This document shows positions 24,652 to 34,170 of a stretch of 64,000 bases of DNA, in pieces. A program made the translations under genes and the position numbers. Position 1 is the stretch's first letter. Each line of letters begins with the position of its first letter. The stretch is from UBA7672 sp965279085 (GTDB lineage: Bacteria > Pseudomonadota > Alphaproteobacteria > Caulobacterales > Hyphomonadaceae), in NCBI GenBank assembly GCA_965279085.1, contig OZ257149.1:3038001-3102000 (forward strand), given 5' to 3'. A model generated the notes under the pieces. That model was not told where the DNA came from. It worked only from the letters and a program-made list of their open reading frames with translations, and ran no database searches.

Positions 24652-25044
24652 ATGACAGAGCACACACTCACCTCGCGCATTCCCTTCGCTGGCGTCCTCG
24701 GCATCGAACTCGTCTCCGGAACGAAAGACCGCATCGAGGCGCGGATGCTGGTGCGGCCGGAACTCTGCAATCCGGTAAGCGTCCTGCATGGCGGCGCGAT
24801 CATGTCGCTCGCCGATACGCTGGGAGCGGTAGGCGCATCGATGAACCTGCCCGAGGGCACCAACGGCACGACCACCCTTGAAAGCAAGACCAATTTCATC
24901 GGCGCGGCAAAGTCGGGCGAAACGGTGATCGCAGTCTGCACGCCGGTCCATGTCGGCCGCCGCACGTCGGTCTGGCAGACGAAAATCACGACCGAGGCGG
25001 GTAAAACCGTCGCACTGGTGACGCAGACCCAGATGGTGCTCTAG
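24652..25044 (+). CDS. PaaI-type hotdog thioesterase
   Basis: A 130-residue hotdog-fold acyl-CoA thioesterase of the PaaI/YdiI group. VLHGGAIMSLADTLGAVGA holds the HGG oxyanion/active-site stretch and the helix Asp, and STRE-like TTTLESKTNFIGAAKSGE is typical. It hydrolyses an aryl- or acyl-CoA in the cytoplasm. It lies 60 bases after the deaminase gene and 26 bases before an NTF2-like gene. Confidence 0.9.
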   Translation: MTEHTLTSRIPFAGVLGIELVSGTKDRIEARMLVRPELCNPVSVLHGGAIMSLADTLGAVGASMNLPEGTNGTTTLESKTNFIGAAKSGETVIAVCTPVHVGRRTSVWQTKITTEAGKTVALVTQTQMVL

Positions 25045-25070
25045 TCTCTCCCGACTCAGGGAGCAGACCG

Positions 25071-25463
25071 ATGTCGCTCGAGCGCAAGGCACGCGCCTAT
25101 ATCGCGGCCGTCGAAGGCGGCGCCGCCGGCGACGATCTTGCTGCATTCTACCATCCAGACGTGGTGCAGCACGAATTCCCGAACCGGCTCGTGCCCTCCG
25201 GCGCGCAACGTGAGCTGGCCGACATCCTGCGCGGGGCCGAGTCCGGCTCGAAGCTGATGGACCGCCAGATCTACGACATTCACACCGTCACCGAGGTCGG
25301 CGACAGGGTCATTCTCGAATACACGTGGACAGGCTATCCAAGCACGCCGGTCGGAACCGTGCGCCCGGGCGAGCCGATGCGGGCGCGCATCTGCCAGGTG
25401 ATCGAGTACGAGGACGGGCTGATCATTCGCCAGCGCAATTACGATTGCTTTGAACCGTTCTGA
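25071..25463 (+). CDS. NTF2-like/SnoaL-type protein
   Basis: A 130-residue protein of the nuclear transport factor 2 fold (SnoaL-like): an N-terminal helix set (ARAYIAAVEGG), FYHPDVVQHEFPNRLVP, YDIHTVTEVGDRVILEYTWTG and a C-terminal strand CQVIEYEDGLIIRQRNYDCF. It may be a small isomerase/hydrolase or a ligand binder. A GGGAG site precedes the ATG. The next lipoprotein gene starts 10 bases on. Confidence 0.85.
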   Translation: MSLERKARAYIAAVEGGAAGDDLAAFYHPDVVQHEFPNRLVPSGAQRELADILRGAESGSKLMDRQIYDIHTVTEVGDRVILEYTWTGYPSTPVGTVRPGEPMRARICQVIEYEDGLIIRQRNYDCFEPF

Positions 25464-25473
25464 GGAGAGCCGG

Positions 25474-26076
25474 ATGCGCAAGATACGATCCGTCTCACTT
25501 GCTCTTGTGCTTATCGCATCAGGCTGTGGCCCGGCTCCTGCGCCCGACGGGGCGCATGCCAACATGGAATCGGTCGAACCAGCCCCGCTGGATCCCGGCG
25601 CGCCTGCGGCGGAGCAGGCAGCGCTGGCTTCGTGCGGGCCGGTGAGCGCGGCGGGTTGGTGCGGCGTCACATTCGGCATGACGCCGGGGGAAGCGATGCA
25701 GAAATTCCCTGTCCCGCTCGAAGGCTACGAAACCGCCGATACGAACGAGCCGGATCGCTGTTTCGAGATGTTCGCCGCCGAGCCTGTGCAGGGCGTCAGT
25801 TTCCTGATCGAGAACAGGAAGGTCGGGCGCGTCGATTTCCTGACTGACGTGGCGAAGACGGCAGAAGGCTTCGGCATTGGCTCGGCTGGCGACGACATCC
25901 GTGCGAGGTTCGGCGCCGCTGCTGTCGAAGCGCCCAACAAGTACGAACCTGAAGTGCTCGATCTCTTCGTCACGCAGGGCGCAACGAAATTCGTGTTCGA
26001 GATTCAGGACGGAAAAGTACGCGGCTGGCGCGCGGGCGTTGCGCCCACGATCGACTATGTCGAGCACTGCAGCTAG
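25474..26076 (+). CDS. Hypothetical lipoprotein
   Basis: A 200-residue lipoprotein (lipobox IASGC at about 14-18) of unknown function with a Pro-rich linker and several Cys (LASCG, GWCGV, DRCFEMF, EHCS). The domain ends in YVEHCS. A short GVTFGMTPGEAMQKF segment, FxxGxs-like, resembles the strand-turn of small secreted Bam-like domains. GAGGAGAG precedes the ATG. The 3' end is only 3 bases from the galU stop, on the other strand. Confidence 0.75.
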   Translation: MRKIRSVSLALVLIASGCGPAPAPDGAHANMESVEPAPLDPGAPAAEQAALASCGPVSAAGWCGVTFGMTPGEAMQKFPVPLEGYETADTNEPDRCFEMFAAEPVQGVSFLIENRKVGRVDFLTDVAKTAEGFGIGSAGDDIRARFGAAAVEAPNKYEPEVLDLFVTQGATKFVFEIQDGKVRGWRAGVAPTIDYVEHCS

Positions 26077-26079
26077 GCT

Positions 26080-26964
26080 TCAGCCCTTCTTCAGCGTCGC
26101 TTCCAGAACCGCGCGCGCTTTGGCGCCGAGTTCCGGGTGCGCCAGCGCCATCGCCGCGAAGGCTTCGAGATAGAGAAGCTTGTCGCCGCAATCGTAGTCC
26201 TGGCCCGCATACTTGAAGGCGTGGAAGTCCTGCGTGGACATCAGGCGTTGCATCGCGTCGGTGAGCTGAATCTCGCCGCCGGCGCCCGGCGTCTGGGTGG
26301 CGAGCAGGTCGAACACTTGCGGCTGCAGGATATAGCGGCCGGTGATCTTGAGGCGCGACGGAGCTTTCTCGACCGGAGGCTTCTCGACCATGCCCTTCAT
26401 CTTCACGAGCGGGCCCTGGTCGCCGGCGGTCACCGGGTCGATCACGCCGTACTGGTTCACGCGTTCCTGCGGAACTTCGTCCACCGCGATGATGTTGCCG
26501 CCGACTTCGTTGTACGCGTCAATCATCTGGCCAAGGCAGGAGCGGCCCTTGCCCTTCACGATCACATCGGGGAGCAGCACGGCGAAAGGTTCGTCGCCGA
26601 TGATGTCGCGCGCACAGAGCACGGCGTGGCCGAGGCCGAGGGCTGCCTGCTGACGCGTGAAGCTAGCGGCGCCGGGGGGAAGGGCGGCGGCGCGCACCTC
26701 TGCCAGGATCGCATCCTTCTTCTTGGCTTCCAGCGTGGCTTCAAGTTCGTAGGCCTTGTCGAAATAGTCCTCGATCGCCTGCTTGCCGCGGCCGGTGATG
26801 AACACGAAGTGTTCGATCCCCGCCTCGCGGGCCTCATCGACCACATATTGCAGGGCCGGGCGGTCGAACACCGTCAGCATTTCCTTGGGCACCGCCTTGG
26901 TAGCCGGCAGCACACGTGTGCCAAAGCCGGCGACGGGCAGGACGGCCTTGCGGACAGGCTTCAT
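26080..26964 (-). CDS. galU: UTP--glucose-1-phosphate uridylyltransferase
   Basis: Makes UDP-glucose from UTP and glucose-1-P, the donor for glucans, exopolysaccharide and LPS sugars. At 294 residues it is normal for bacterial GalU. The nucleotide-binding start KAVLPVAGFGTRVLPATKAVPKEML is intact, with VLLPDVIV, NIIAVDEVP, GVIDP and GRYILQPQVFDLL following. It lies downstream of glmS on the same strand with a 104-base gap. The UDP-glucose made here could feed OpgH at 39-41 kb. Confidence 0.97.
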   Translation of the reverse strand: MKPVRKAVLPVAGFGTRVLPATKAVPKEMLTVFDRPALQYVVDEAREAGIEHFVFITGRGKQAIEDYFDKAYELEATLEAKKKDAILAEVRAAALPPGAASFTRQQAALGLGHAVLCARDIIGDEPFAVLLPDVIVKGKGRSCLGQMIDAYNEVGGNIIAVDEVPQERVNQYGVIDPVTAGDQGPLVKMKGMVEKPPVEKAPSRLKITGRYILQPQVFDLLATQTPGAGGEIQLTDAMQRLMSTQDFHAFKYAGQDYDCGDKLLYLEAFAAMALAHPELGAKARAVLEATLKKG

Positions 26965-27068
26965 GGTAAATTCCCAGAATCGGACTTGAGATCGAATTCA
27001 GAATGCAGCGCGCAAACTAGATCACGCGCCGTTTACGAACGAGGTGCAATCTATCTGCCAGCGGTGGA

Positions 27069-28904
27069 TTACTCGACGGTGACGGATTTCGCGAGATTGC
27101 GCGGTTGGTCGACATCCGTGCCCTTTTCGACGGCGACGTGATAGGCCAGCAGCTGCAGCGGAACCACCGTCACGATTGGCTGGATGGCGCGCAGGCAATC
27201 CGGAATCTGGATCGTGCCGAAGGGCGCCGAGCCCGCCTGCTTGATGCCTTGGGCGTCCGAGACCAGGAACACCTTGCCGCGTCGGGCTGCGACCTCCTGC
27301 AGGTTGGACAGCGATTTTTCTAGCAGGTGATCGTGCGGCGCCGCCATGATCACCGGCGTATGCTCGTCGATCAGTGCGATAGGCCCGTGCTTCAGCTCGC
27401 CGGCGGCATAACCCTCGGCGTGGATGTACGAGATTTCCTTCAGCTTCAGCGCGCCTTCAAGCGCGATCGGATAGTGCGGGCCGCGGCCAAGATAGAGAAC
27501 GTCGCGCGCCTTCGCGATCTCCACAGCCAGCTTCTGCACCTGCGCTTCGGTTTTCAACGCTTCCGAGATCAGGCGCGGCAGCTCGAGCATGGCGGCGACA
27601 TGCTCTTTCTCCGACTCGCGGGAGAGGAAGTTGCGTGCTCGGCCGGCGGCAATCGCGGTTGCAAGTAGCGCGCAGAGTTGCGCCGTGAACGCCTTGGTGG
27701 AAGCGACGCCGATTTCGACGCCGGCAAGCGTCGGCAGGATGACATCGCATTCGCGCGCTATGGATGAAGTCGGAACGTTGACGACGGCAGCCGTCATCAC
27801 GCCTTTCGCCTTGCAGTATTCCATCGCCGCTTTCGTGTCGGCGGTCTCGCCTGACTGCGTCACCACGATGGCCAGCGTTTTCGGCCCGAGCACGGGCTCG
27901 CGATAGCGGAACTCCGACGCCACATCGACGTCGGTGACAATGCCGGCGAGCTGTTCGAACCAGTACTTCGCAACGAAGCCAGCGTAATATGCCGTACCGC
28001 ACGCCACGATCTGGATGCGCTCGAACTGCGTGAAGTCAATCTGCTTCTTGCCGGGCCGCGTGGGCAGCACAGCCTTGAGGTCGAAGGCCTCGACATAGGC
28101 GGAGATCGTGCGGCCCGCGAAGTCCGGCTGCTCGTAGATCTCTTTCTGCATGAAGTGGCGGTAGTTGCCTTTCTCGGCGGCGGCGCCAGCAGCGGGCACA
28201 TGCGTCTCGGCGCGCTCGACCTTCTTCCCACTCGCATCGAAGATCTCGAACGAGGTGCGGGTCAGAGAGCACCAGTCGCCTTCCTCGAGATAGATGACGC
28301 GCTGGGTGAAGGGCCCGACCGCCAGCGCGTCAGAGCCGAGGAACATTTCCTTGTCGCCGACGCCGATCACCAGCGGCGAGCCGCGCCGTCCGCCGAGGAT
28401 CAGATTCTCTTCGCCCTCGATGATGGCCGCGATGGCGAATGCACCACGCAGCTGGTCGAGTGTCGCCCTGAAGGCGTCCTTCGGCTTGAGGCCCTTGGAC
28501 AGACCTTCATCGATCAGGTGGGCGATGGTCTCGGAATCCGTCTCCGTCTCGAACTTCCGGCCGCGTTTTTCCATCGCTTCCCGGAGTTCGCGGAAGTTCT
28601 CGATGATACCGTTGTGAACGATGGCGACCCGGCCCGAAGCGTGCGGGTGGGCGTTGGTCTCGTTGGGCTGGCCATGTGTCGCCCAACGGGTGTGGCCAAT
28701 GCCGACCCCTGCCTTGAGCGGCAGTTCCCGCACCTTTTCATCGAGGTTGGCGAGCTTGCCCGGCGCCCGGAGGCGTTTGAGCTTTCCAGACTCCAGCAGG
28801 GCAACGCCCGCCGAATCATATCCCCGGTACTCCAGTCGCTTCAGCGCCTCCACCAGGCGGGGCGCCGCCGGCTGGTCGCTTAGAATACCGATGATGCCGC
28901 ACAT
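27069..28904 (-). CDS. glmS: Glutamine--fructose-6-phosphate aminotransferase (isomerizing)
   Basis: First enzyme of the hexosamine pathway: fructose-6-P plus glutamine gives glucosamine-6-P. The 611-residue length is canonical. The N-terminal glutaminase domain has the nucleophile Cys2 (MCGIIGIL) and LEYRGYDSAG; two SIS sugar-isomerase domains follow (VTQSGETADT, VASTKAFTAQ, LGRGPHYPIALEGALKLKE). No glmS ribozyme is expected or seen in its leader. It is transcribed away from glmM, the next enzyme of the path, with 187 bases between. Confidence 0.98.
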   Translation of the reverse strand: MCGIIGILSDQPAAPRLVEALKRLEYRGYDSAGVALLESGKLKRLRAPGKLANLDEKVRELPLKAGVGIGHTRWATHGQPNETNAHPHASGRVAIVHNGIIENFRELREAMEKRGRKFETETDSETIAHLIDEGLSKGLKPKDAFRATLDQLRGAFAIAAIIEGEENLILGGRRGSPLVIGVGDKEMFLGSDALAVGPFTQRVIYLEEGDWCSLTRTSFEIFDASGKKVERAETHVPAAGAAAEKGNYRHFMQKEIYEQPDFAGRTISAYVEAFDLKAVLPTRPGKKQIDFTQFERIQIVACGTAYYAGFVAKYWFEQLAGIVTDVDVASEFRYREPVLGPKTLAIVVTQSGETADTKAAMEYCKAKGVMTAAVVNVPTSSIARECDVILPTLAGVEIGVASTKAFTAQLCALLATAIAAGRARNFLSRESEKEHVAAMLELPRLISEALKTEAQVQKLAVEIAKARDVLYLGRGPHYPIALEGALKLKEISYIHAEGYAAGELKHGPIALIDEHTPVIMAAPHDHLLEKSLSNLQEVAARRGKVFLVSDAQGIKQAGSAPFGTIQIPDCLRAIQPIVTVVPLQLLAYHVAVEKGTDVDQPRNLAKSVTVE

Positions 28905-29091
28905 ACGTTACGCTCCGGTCCGCCCCAACCCGGGCTGATCTAGAAGATGGCCCGCTTTAAAGTATTGCAAAACTTGGCCAACCTCCGTCATGAAAATCAC
29001 GACTTCATGGCCGGTTATGGAGTTTCGGCTACCGCCATGCCCGTTATCCGCCGCCCGGACGATCTGGCCGGGCGCGTTTGAGTGAGACACG

Positions 29092-30438
29092 ATGACCTCC
29101 CGGAAGATCTTCGGCACCGACGGCATTCGCGGCACGGCCAACGCTTGGCCGGTCACCCCCGAGATGGCGATGCGCCTCGGCATGGCCGCAGCCACCTATT
29201 TCCGCAAGTCGGACCCGCGCCGCCACCTCGTCGTCATCGGCAAGGATACGCGACTGTCCGGCTACATGCTTGAACCCGCGCTGACGGCCGGTTTCACCGC
29301 CAAGGGCATGGATGTCGTCCTGTTCGGCCCGCTGCCGACCCCGGGCGTCGCTATGCTAACCCGCAGCTTGCGCGCTGATCTCGGCGTGATGATCTCTGCC
29401 TCGCACAATTCCTACCAAGACAATGGCATCAAGCTGTTCGGACCGGACGGCTACAAGCTCTCCGACGAAGCTGAGCTCGCCATCGAAGGCCTGATGGCGC
29501 GTCCGCTGGATGAAGACCTTGCCGCCTCGCCGGACCTCGGCCGCGCGCAGCGCGTCGATGATGCGCAGTCGCGCTATGTCGAAATCGTCAAATCGACCTT
29601 CCCCCGCAAGCTGCGCCTCTCTGGCCTGCGCATCGTCATCGATTGCGCCAACGGCGCTGCCTACAAGGTCGCGCCCAAGGCGCTCTATGAACTCGGCGCG
29701 GAAATCTTCCCGATCGGTGATGAGCCCAACGGCTTCAACATCAACCGCGAGATCGGGTCCACCGATACGCGCGCCATGGTCGAGGCTGTTCACCGCTATC
29801 GCGCCGACATCGGCATCGCGCTGGATGGCGACGCCGATCGCGTCGTCATGTGCGACGAGCATGGCAAGATCGTCGACGGCGATCAGTTGCTCGGCATGAT
29901 CGCAACATCATGGAAGAGCCAGGGCAGGCTGGCGAAGAACACCGTCGTCGCCACCGTCATGTCGAACCTCGGCCTCGAGAACCATCTCAAGAGCATAGGC
30001 GTGAAGATGGAACGTACGCAGGTCGGGGACCGCTATGTCGTCGCCCGCATGCTGGAGAAAGGCTTCAACGTCGGCGGCGAACAGTCCGGCCACGTCGTGC
30101 TGTCGGATTTCTCGACCACGGGCGACGGCCTTCTCGCCGCGCTTCAGGTCCTCGCTGTCATGGTCGAGACGGGCAAGAGGCTCTCCGAGGTCGCACACGT
30201 GTTCGACCCTGCGCCGCAGAAGCTGGTCAACCGCAAGTTCACCGGCGCCGATCCGCTGAGCCGGAAGCCGGTGCAGGACGCGATCGCGGCCGCGGAGAAA
30301 GCGCTGGGCGCACGCGGCCGCCTGCTTGTCCGCAAGTCAGGCACCGAGCCCCTTATCCGCGTCATGGCCCAGGCCGAGACGGATGACCTCGTGAGGGAGG
30401 CCGTCGACGGCGTCCTCGCCGCGCTCGACAAGGACTAG
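29092..30438 (+). CDS. glmM: Phosphoglucosamine mutase
   Basis: Interconverts glucosamine-6-P and glucosamine-1-P through a phosphoserine. The active serine loop is VMISASHNSYQDNGIKLFG, the metal loop is LDGDADRVVMCDE, the sugar-ring loop is GGEQSGH, and the phosphate loop is RKSGTEPLIRVM. The 448-residue length is standard. It lies head-to-head with glmS, so both hexosamine genes may share a control region; the alphaproteobacterial arrangement glmM-glmU is not seen here. kdsA follows 96 bases on. Confidence 0.98.
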   Translation: MTSRKIFGTDGIRGTANAWPVTPEMAMRLGMAAATYFRKSDPRRHLVVIGKDTRLSGYMLEPALTAGFTAKGMDVVLFGPLPTPGVAMLTRSLRADLGVMISASHNSYQDNGIKLFGPDGYKLSDEAELAIEGLMARPLDEDLAASPDLGRAQRVDDAQSRYVEIVKSTFPRKLRLSGLRIVIDCANGAAYKVAPKALYELGAEIFPIGDEPNGFNINREIGSTDTRAMVEAVHRYRADIGIALDGDADRVVMCDEHGKIVDGDQLLGMIATSWKSQGRLAKNTVVATVMSNLGLENHLKSIGVKMERTQVGDRYVVARMLEKGFNVGGEQSGHVVLSDFSTTGDGLLAALQVLAVMVETGKRLSEVAHVFDPAPQKLVNRKFTGADPLSRKPVQDAIAAAEKALGARGRLLVRKSGTEPLIRVMAQAETDDLVREAVDGVLAALDKD

Positions 30439-30534
30439 GGGTAGGGGGCGCCAAAACGTCCCTGCCGCACCCTCTGGCGCGGCGAGGCCAACGGCGCCAT
30501 ATGGGCCTCACGAGAGCGCCCTCTGGAGAGAGCC

Positions 30535-31398
30535 ATGGCTGACGGCCTGAACCTCACCCCCAACAACGTCGTGGAAGTCCCGGCCCCGCGCGGAACCGTC
30601 CGCATCGGGCAGCAGCTTCCGGTGGCCTTCATTGCCGGCCCCTGCCAGCTCGAAAGCCGGGCGCATGGCCTCGAAATGTCCGCCGCGATTCGTGAAATCG
30701 CGGACAGGCTCGGCGCGCACGTGATCTACAAGACCTCGTTCGACAAGGCGAACCGTTCCAGCATCAACACGGCTCGCGGCCTCGGCCTGTCGTCCTCGCT
30801 CGAAATCTTCAACGAGATTCGCGAGACCTCTGGCCTGCCGGTCCTCACAGACGTGCACCTGCCGGAACAGTGCGCCGAAGTTGCCCAAGCGGTCGATGTG
30901 CTGCAGATCCCGGCCTTCCTTTGCCGCCAGACCGACCTGCTGGTCGCCGCCGCGCAGACGGGCAAGGCTATCAACGTGAAGAAGGGCCAGTTCCTCGCCC
31001 CGTGGGACATGAAGAACGTCGTCAACAAGCTGGTCCAGTCCGGCTGCCGTGACGTGCTGGTCTGCGAACGCGGCGTCAGCTTCGGCTACAACACGCTCGT
31101 CTCCGACATGCGCGCGCTCCCGGAACTTGCCGCCACCGGCGCGCCGGTCGTGTTCGATGCTACGCACTCGGTGCAGCAGCCCGGCGGGCAGGGCACGACG
31201 TCCGGCGGCCAGCGCCAGTACGTCCCGATCCTCGCCCGCGCCGCCGCCGCTGTCGGCATCGCCGCCGTGTTCATCGAAACCCACGAGAACCCGGACAAGG
31301 CGCCGTCCGACGGCCCCAACATGGTCCCGCTAAGCCAGCTAGAAGAGCTGATGCGCCAGATCATGGCCATCGACAAACTGGCTAAGTCGTTCGCCTAG
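30535..31398 (+). CDS. kdsA: 3-deoxy-8-phosphooctulonate synthase (KDO-8-P synthase)
   Basis: Condenses arabinose-5-P and phosphoenolpyruvate to KDO-8-P for the LPS inner core. The 287-residue enzyme has the family segments IAGPCQLESR, VIYKTSFDKANRSS, TDVHLPEQC, IPAFLCRQTDLL, VKKGQFLAPWDM and the terminal THENPDKAPSDGPNM. A Cys in AGPCQLES, in place of the Asn of metal-free forms, marks it as a metal-dependent type. GGAGAGAG precedes the ATG. It is probably cotranscribed with glmM. Confidence 0.97.
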   Translation: MADGLNLTPNNVVEVPAPRGTVRIGQQLPVAFIAGPCQLESRAHGLEMSAAIREIADRLGAHVIYKTSFDKANRSSINTARGLGLSSSLEIFNEIRETSGLPVLTDVHLPEQCAEVAQAVDVLQIPAFLCRQTDLLVAAAQTGKAINVKKGQFLAPWDMKNVVNKLVQSGCRDVLVCERGVSFGYNTLVSDMRALPELAATGAPVVFDATHSVQQPGGQGTTSGGQRQYVPILARAAAAVGIAAVFIETHENPDKAPSDGPNMVPLSQLEELMRQIMAIDKLAKSFA

Positions 31399-31532
31399 CG
31401 GCGATCGGCGCACTCTCCCGGCGGTTGATACCGTCCGGTCTTGCCACCGCCATCCCGGCGCGTACGGTCCCTGCCAAGGGACGACCGGCCTCTGGGCCGG
31501 ATCAAAGCCGTATCTGCCGGGAGGACTAACCC

Positions 31533-32951
31533 ATGCTTCGCTCGATATCCGCCGCCGCCATCGCGGCCGCGCTTCTTTCCGCCTGTGTCTACGCCCCCGA
31601 GGCGCCGACGGCCGCGCCCAGCCGGGGAATGACCTCGGCGGAGATGAGAGCGCACATGGACGCCATGATGGCGTCCCATCACAGCAGCGAGGCGAAAGCC
31701 GCCGCCCCGCGCAATCTCTCCACCACGACCACGCCAGAATCCCTCGGCTTCGACCCGGCCCGCCTCAAGCGCCTCGACGATTACATGGCCGGCGTCGTCT
31801 CGTCCGGCCGCGTCGCCGGCATGACCACGCTGCTTGCCCGCCATGGCCAGATCGTCTCCTTCAACACCTGGGGCAAGGCCAGCCTCGAGTCCGGCGCGCC
31901 GATCACGAAGGATACCATCTTCCGCATCTACTCGATGACCAAGCCGGTCACCGGCGTCGCAATGATGATCCTGTTCGAGGAAGGCAAATGGCGCCTCGAC
32001 GATCCGGTCACACGCTACGTGCCCGAGTTCAAGAACCTCCGCGTCGTCAAATCCGTCGGCAAGGACGGCAAGATGGTTCTGGAAGACATGAAGCGCCCGC
32101 CCACCATGCGCGAGATCATGTCCCACACCGCCGGCTTCGGTTACGGCCTCGCGGAAGAACACCCGGTCGACAAGCTCTATCGCGAGAAGGCCGTCCTCTC
32201 CGCTCCGAACCTGCAGGAGATGATCAACCGCACCGCGCAGATCCCGCTGATGTTCCAGCCCGGCGCCGACTGGTCCTACTCCTCTTCCGTCGACATCCAG
32301 GGCTACATCATCGAGAAACTCTCGGGCCAGACGCTGGGCCAGTTCATGCAGCAGCGCATCTTCGCTCCGCTGAAGATGCCCGACACCGCCTTCTTCACCG
32401 GCCCTGAAAAAGCCAGCCGTCTCGCGGCCGTCTATGCCTTCGATCGCGATCTCAACAAGATCACCGAAGCGAAAGTCCTCTTCGGCGTCGCCATGCCCGA
32501 CTACACCAAGCCACCTACAAATGAATCCGGCGGTGGCGGCCTCGTCTCCACCACGATGGACTATGCCCGCTTCAGCCAGATGCTCGCCAATGGCGGCGAA
32601 CTCGATGGCGTCCGCCTCCTCGCGCCCGCCACGGTCGAGCTGATGGGCACGAACGTCATCCCGAAGAACGTGCTGGTGAATTCCAACGGCACCAGCGTCG
32701 CGCGCTTCAACGAAGCCGTCGGCTTCGGCCTCGACTTCCAGGTCGCGACAGACGCCCGCGCGTCCGGCTCCCTGCAGGGCGATGGCTCGATCAGCTGGGG
32801 CGGCGCCGCCGGCACCTGGTTCTGGGTCGACCCCACCAACGACCTCATCTTCGTCGGCATGATCCAGCGCATGGGCGGCACCGGCGGCGACGATCTCGGC
32901 ACGATGGCTCGCACGCTGACCTACCAGGCGCTCACGCACCCGGAGAAGTAG
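31533..32951 (+). CDS. Serine hydrolase, beta-lactamase/penicillin-binding fold, lipoprotein
   Basis: A 472-residue class-C-beta-lactamase-related serine hydrolase. A lipobox lies near residue 18 (LLSAC). The nucleophile is in YSMTKPVTG (SxxK), the YSN-like YSS occurs in DWSYSSSVDIQGY, and a third motif (HTG/KTG counterpart) is not clear, so esterase or peptidase activity is likelier than beta-lactamase. It sits behind kdsA with its own GGGAGG site and a hairpin terminator after it. Confidence 0.9.
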   Translation: MLRSISAAAIAAALLSACVYAPEAPTAAPSRGMTSAEMRAHMDAMMASHHSSEAKAAAPRNLSTTTTPESLGFDPARLKRLDDYMAGVVSSGRVAGMTTLLARHGQIVSFNTWGKASLESGAPITKDTIFRIYSMTKPVTGVAMMILFEEGKWRLDDPVTRYVPEFKNLRVVKSVGKDGKMVLEDMKRPPTMREIMSHTAGFGYGLAEEHPVDKLYREKAVLSAPNLQEMINRTAQIPLMFQPGADWSYSSSVDIQGYIIEKLSGQTLGQFMQQRIFAPLKMPDTAFFTGPEKASRLAAVYAFDRDLNKITEAKVLFGVAMPDYTKPPTNESGGGGLVSTTMDYARFSQMLANGGELDGVRLLAPATVELMGTNVIPKNVLVNSNGTSVARFNEAVGFGLDFQVATDARASGSLQGDGSISWGGAAGTWFWVDPTNDLIFVGMIQRMGGTGGDDLGTMARTLTYQALTHPEK

Positions 32952-32980
32952 GCGGCGTCAGTGTTGGCGCAGCTGTTGGC

Positions 32981-33012
32981 GGCCGGAGTTCTCACGACTC
33001 CGGCCGTTCTTC
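32981..33012 (+). terminator. Terminator-like hairpin after the serine hydrolase gene
   Basis: GGCCGGAGT (32981-32989) pairs perfectly with ACTCCGGCC (32997-33005) around a 7-base loop, followed by GTTCTTCGT. The T content is low, so termination could be partly Rho-dependent. Confidence 0.55.
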
Positions 33013-33084
33013 GTCAGCCTTTACAGGTGCACGAACCGGAGCGAATGTCGCGCAGGGTCAGATGCTTCGGCGCGGGAGACGCGA

Positions 33085-34113
33085 ATGAAGGCGTGGGGCC
33101 TCATCCTTTCACTATCTGTACTATGCTCGGCGTGCGCGGCGCCGTCCGGAAGCGTGCCCGTGAGCACGCCGGTGGACCGCTATGGCGGACCACCTATGGA
33201 TGCGCCGTTCGATCTTGATCGGGCGGACGCGGGCGCGACCGTCATTCCAGGCGGCTTCCCGCCCGGGCGCCAGCCGGACGGCAATACAATTGTTCTCAAT
33301 ACAATCGACGGCCTCGTCGTCTTCGACACGGGCCGTCACCGTTTCCACACACAGAAGATCATCGATCACGCGACCGCTGCGAAGCGGCCTGTCGTGGCCA
33401 TCGTCAACTCGCACTGGCACCTCGACCACATCAGCGGCAACATCCCGCTGCGCGAGCAGTTTCCTGCCGCCGCCGTCTACAACCACGGCGCCGCGCTGGA
33501 AAATGCGCGTGCGACATTCCTCGCCAGCGGCCGCGAATCCAATCGCAAGCTGCTCGACGATCCGGCGACCACGCCGGAAATCATCGACGAGATCACAATC
33601 GACGCCGCCACGGTCGATCAGGGCGAAAAGCTGCTGCCGACCATCTCCATCGAAAGCGACCGCTCGCTCATCATCGGCGGCCGCCGGCTTGAGGTGCATG
33701 TCGCGAAAGGCGCGTCCGATGGCGACATATGGATTTACGATCCCGCAGCGAAGCTGGTGATGACCGGCGATCTCATCACCTTTCCCGCCCCCTTCCTCGA
33801 CACCCCCTGCCCGAAAGCCTGGTCCGAGGGGCTCGACGCTGTTCTGGCGACGCCTTTTGTCCGCGCCGTTCCTGGTCACGGCCGCGAGCTGACCCGCGGC
33901 GAAGTCACCCTCTACCGCGACGCCTTCAATGCGCTTGTCGATTGCGCAAAAGGGCAGGCGGAGCCAATCGCCTGCGCCGATGCATGGGCGACGTCAGCAG
34001 CGCCCATACAGGAAAATCCTGAGAACGACTTCAGGTACGCGCGCGGCATGTCGCGCAACTATGTCGAAAACGTCCTGCGCAAGGACGGCATCCGCAAGGA
34101 TTGCGGCGCCTGA
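33085..34113 (+). CDS. MBL-fold metallo-hydrolase, lipoprotein
   Basis: A 342-residue exported metallo-beta-lactamase-fold hydrolase with a lipobox (LCSAC) near residue 17. Metal ligands: NSHWHLDHISGN (HxHxDH), TGDLITF (the bridging Asp) and VPGHGRELT (the last His). The substrate is unknown; MBL lipoproteins may act on lactones, thioesters or sulfate esters, so beta-lactamase activity should not be assumed. GGGAG precedes the ATG. Confidence 0.9.
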   Translation: MKAWGLILSLSVLCSACAAPSGSVPVSTPVDRYGGPPMDAPFDLDRADAGATVIPGGFPPGRQPDGNTIVLNTIDGLVVFDTGRHRFHTQKIIDHATAAKRPVVAIVNSHWHLDHISGNIPLREQFPAAAVYNHGAALENARATFLASGRESNRKLLDDPATTPEIIDEITIDAATVDQGEKLLPTISIESDRSLIIGGRRLEVHVAKGASDGDIWIYDPAAKLVMTGDLITFPAPFLDTPCPKAWSEGLDAVLATPFVRAVPGHGRELTRGEVTLYRDAFNALVDCAKGQAEPIACADAWATSAAPIQENPENDFRYARGMSRNYVENVLRKDGIRKDCGA

Positions 34114-34124
34114 GGCGCATGAAA

Positions 34125-34150
34125 ACGGGCGCCGCCGAAGCAGCGCCCGT
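34125..34150. terminator. Hairpin between two converging genes
   Basis: ACGGGCGC pairs with GCGCCCGT across a ten-base loop, between the stops of the MBL gene and the DUF3618 gene. No T-run follows on either strand, so its role as a terminator is tentative. Confidence 0.4.
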
Positions 34151-34170
34151 CTCCAGTCATTCGCCAGCCC

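Noticed and set aside
28905..29091. glmS ribozyme or other riboswitch upstream of glmS
   Set aside because: No conserved core is seen; the 187-base interval shows only ordinary divergent promoter DNA, and the ribozyme is typical of Gram-positives.
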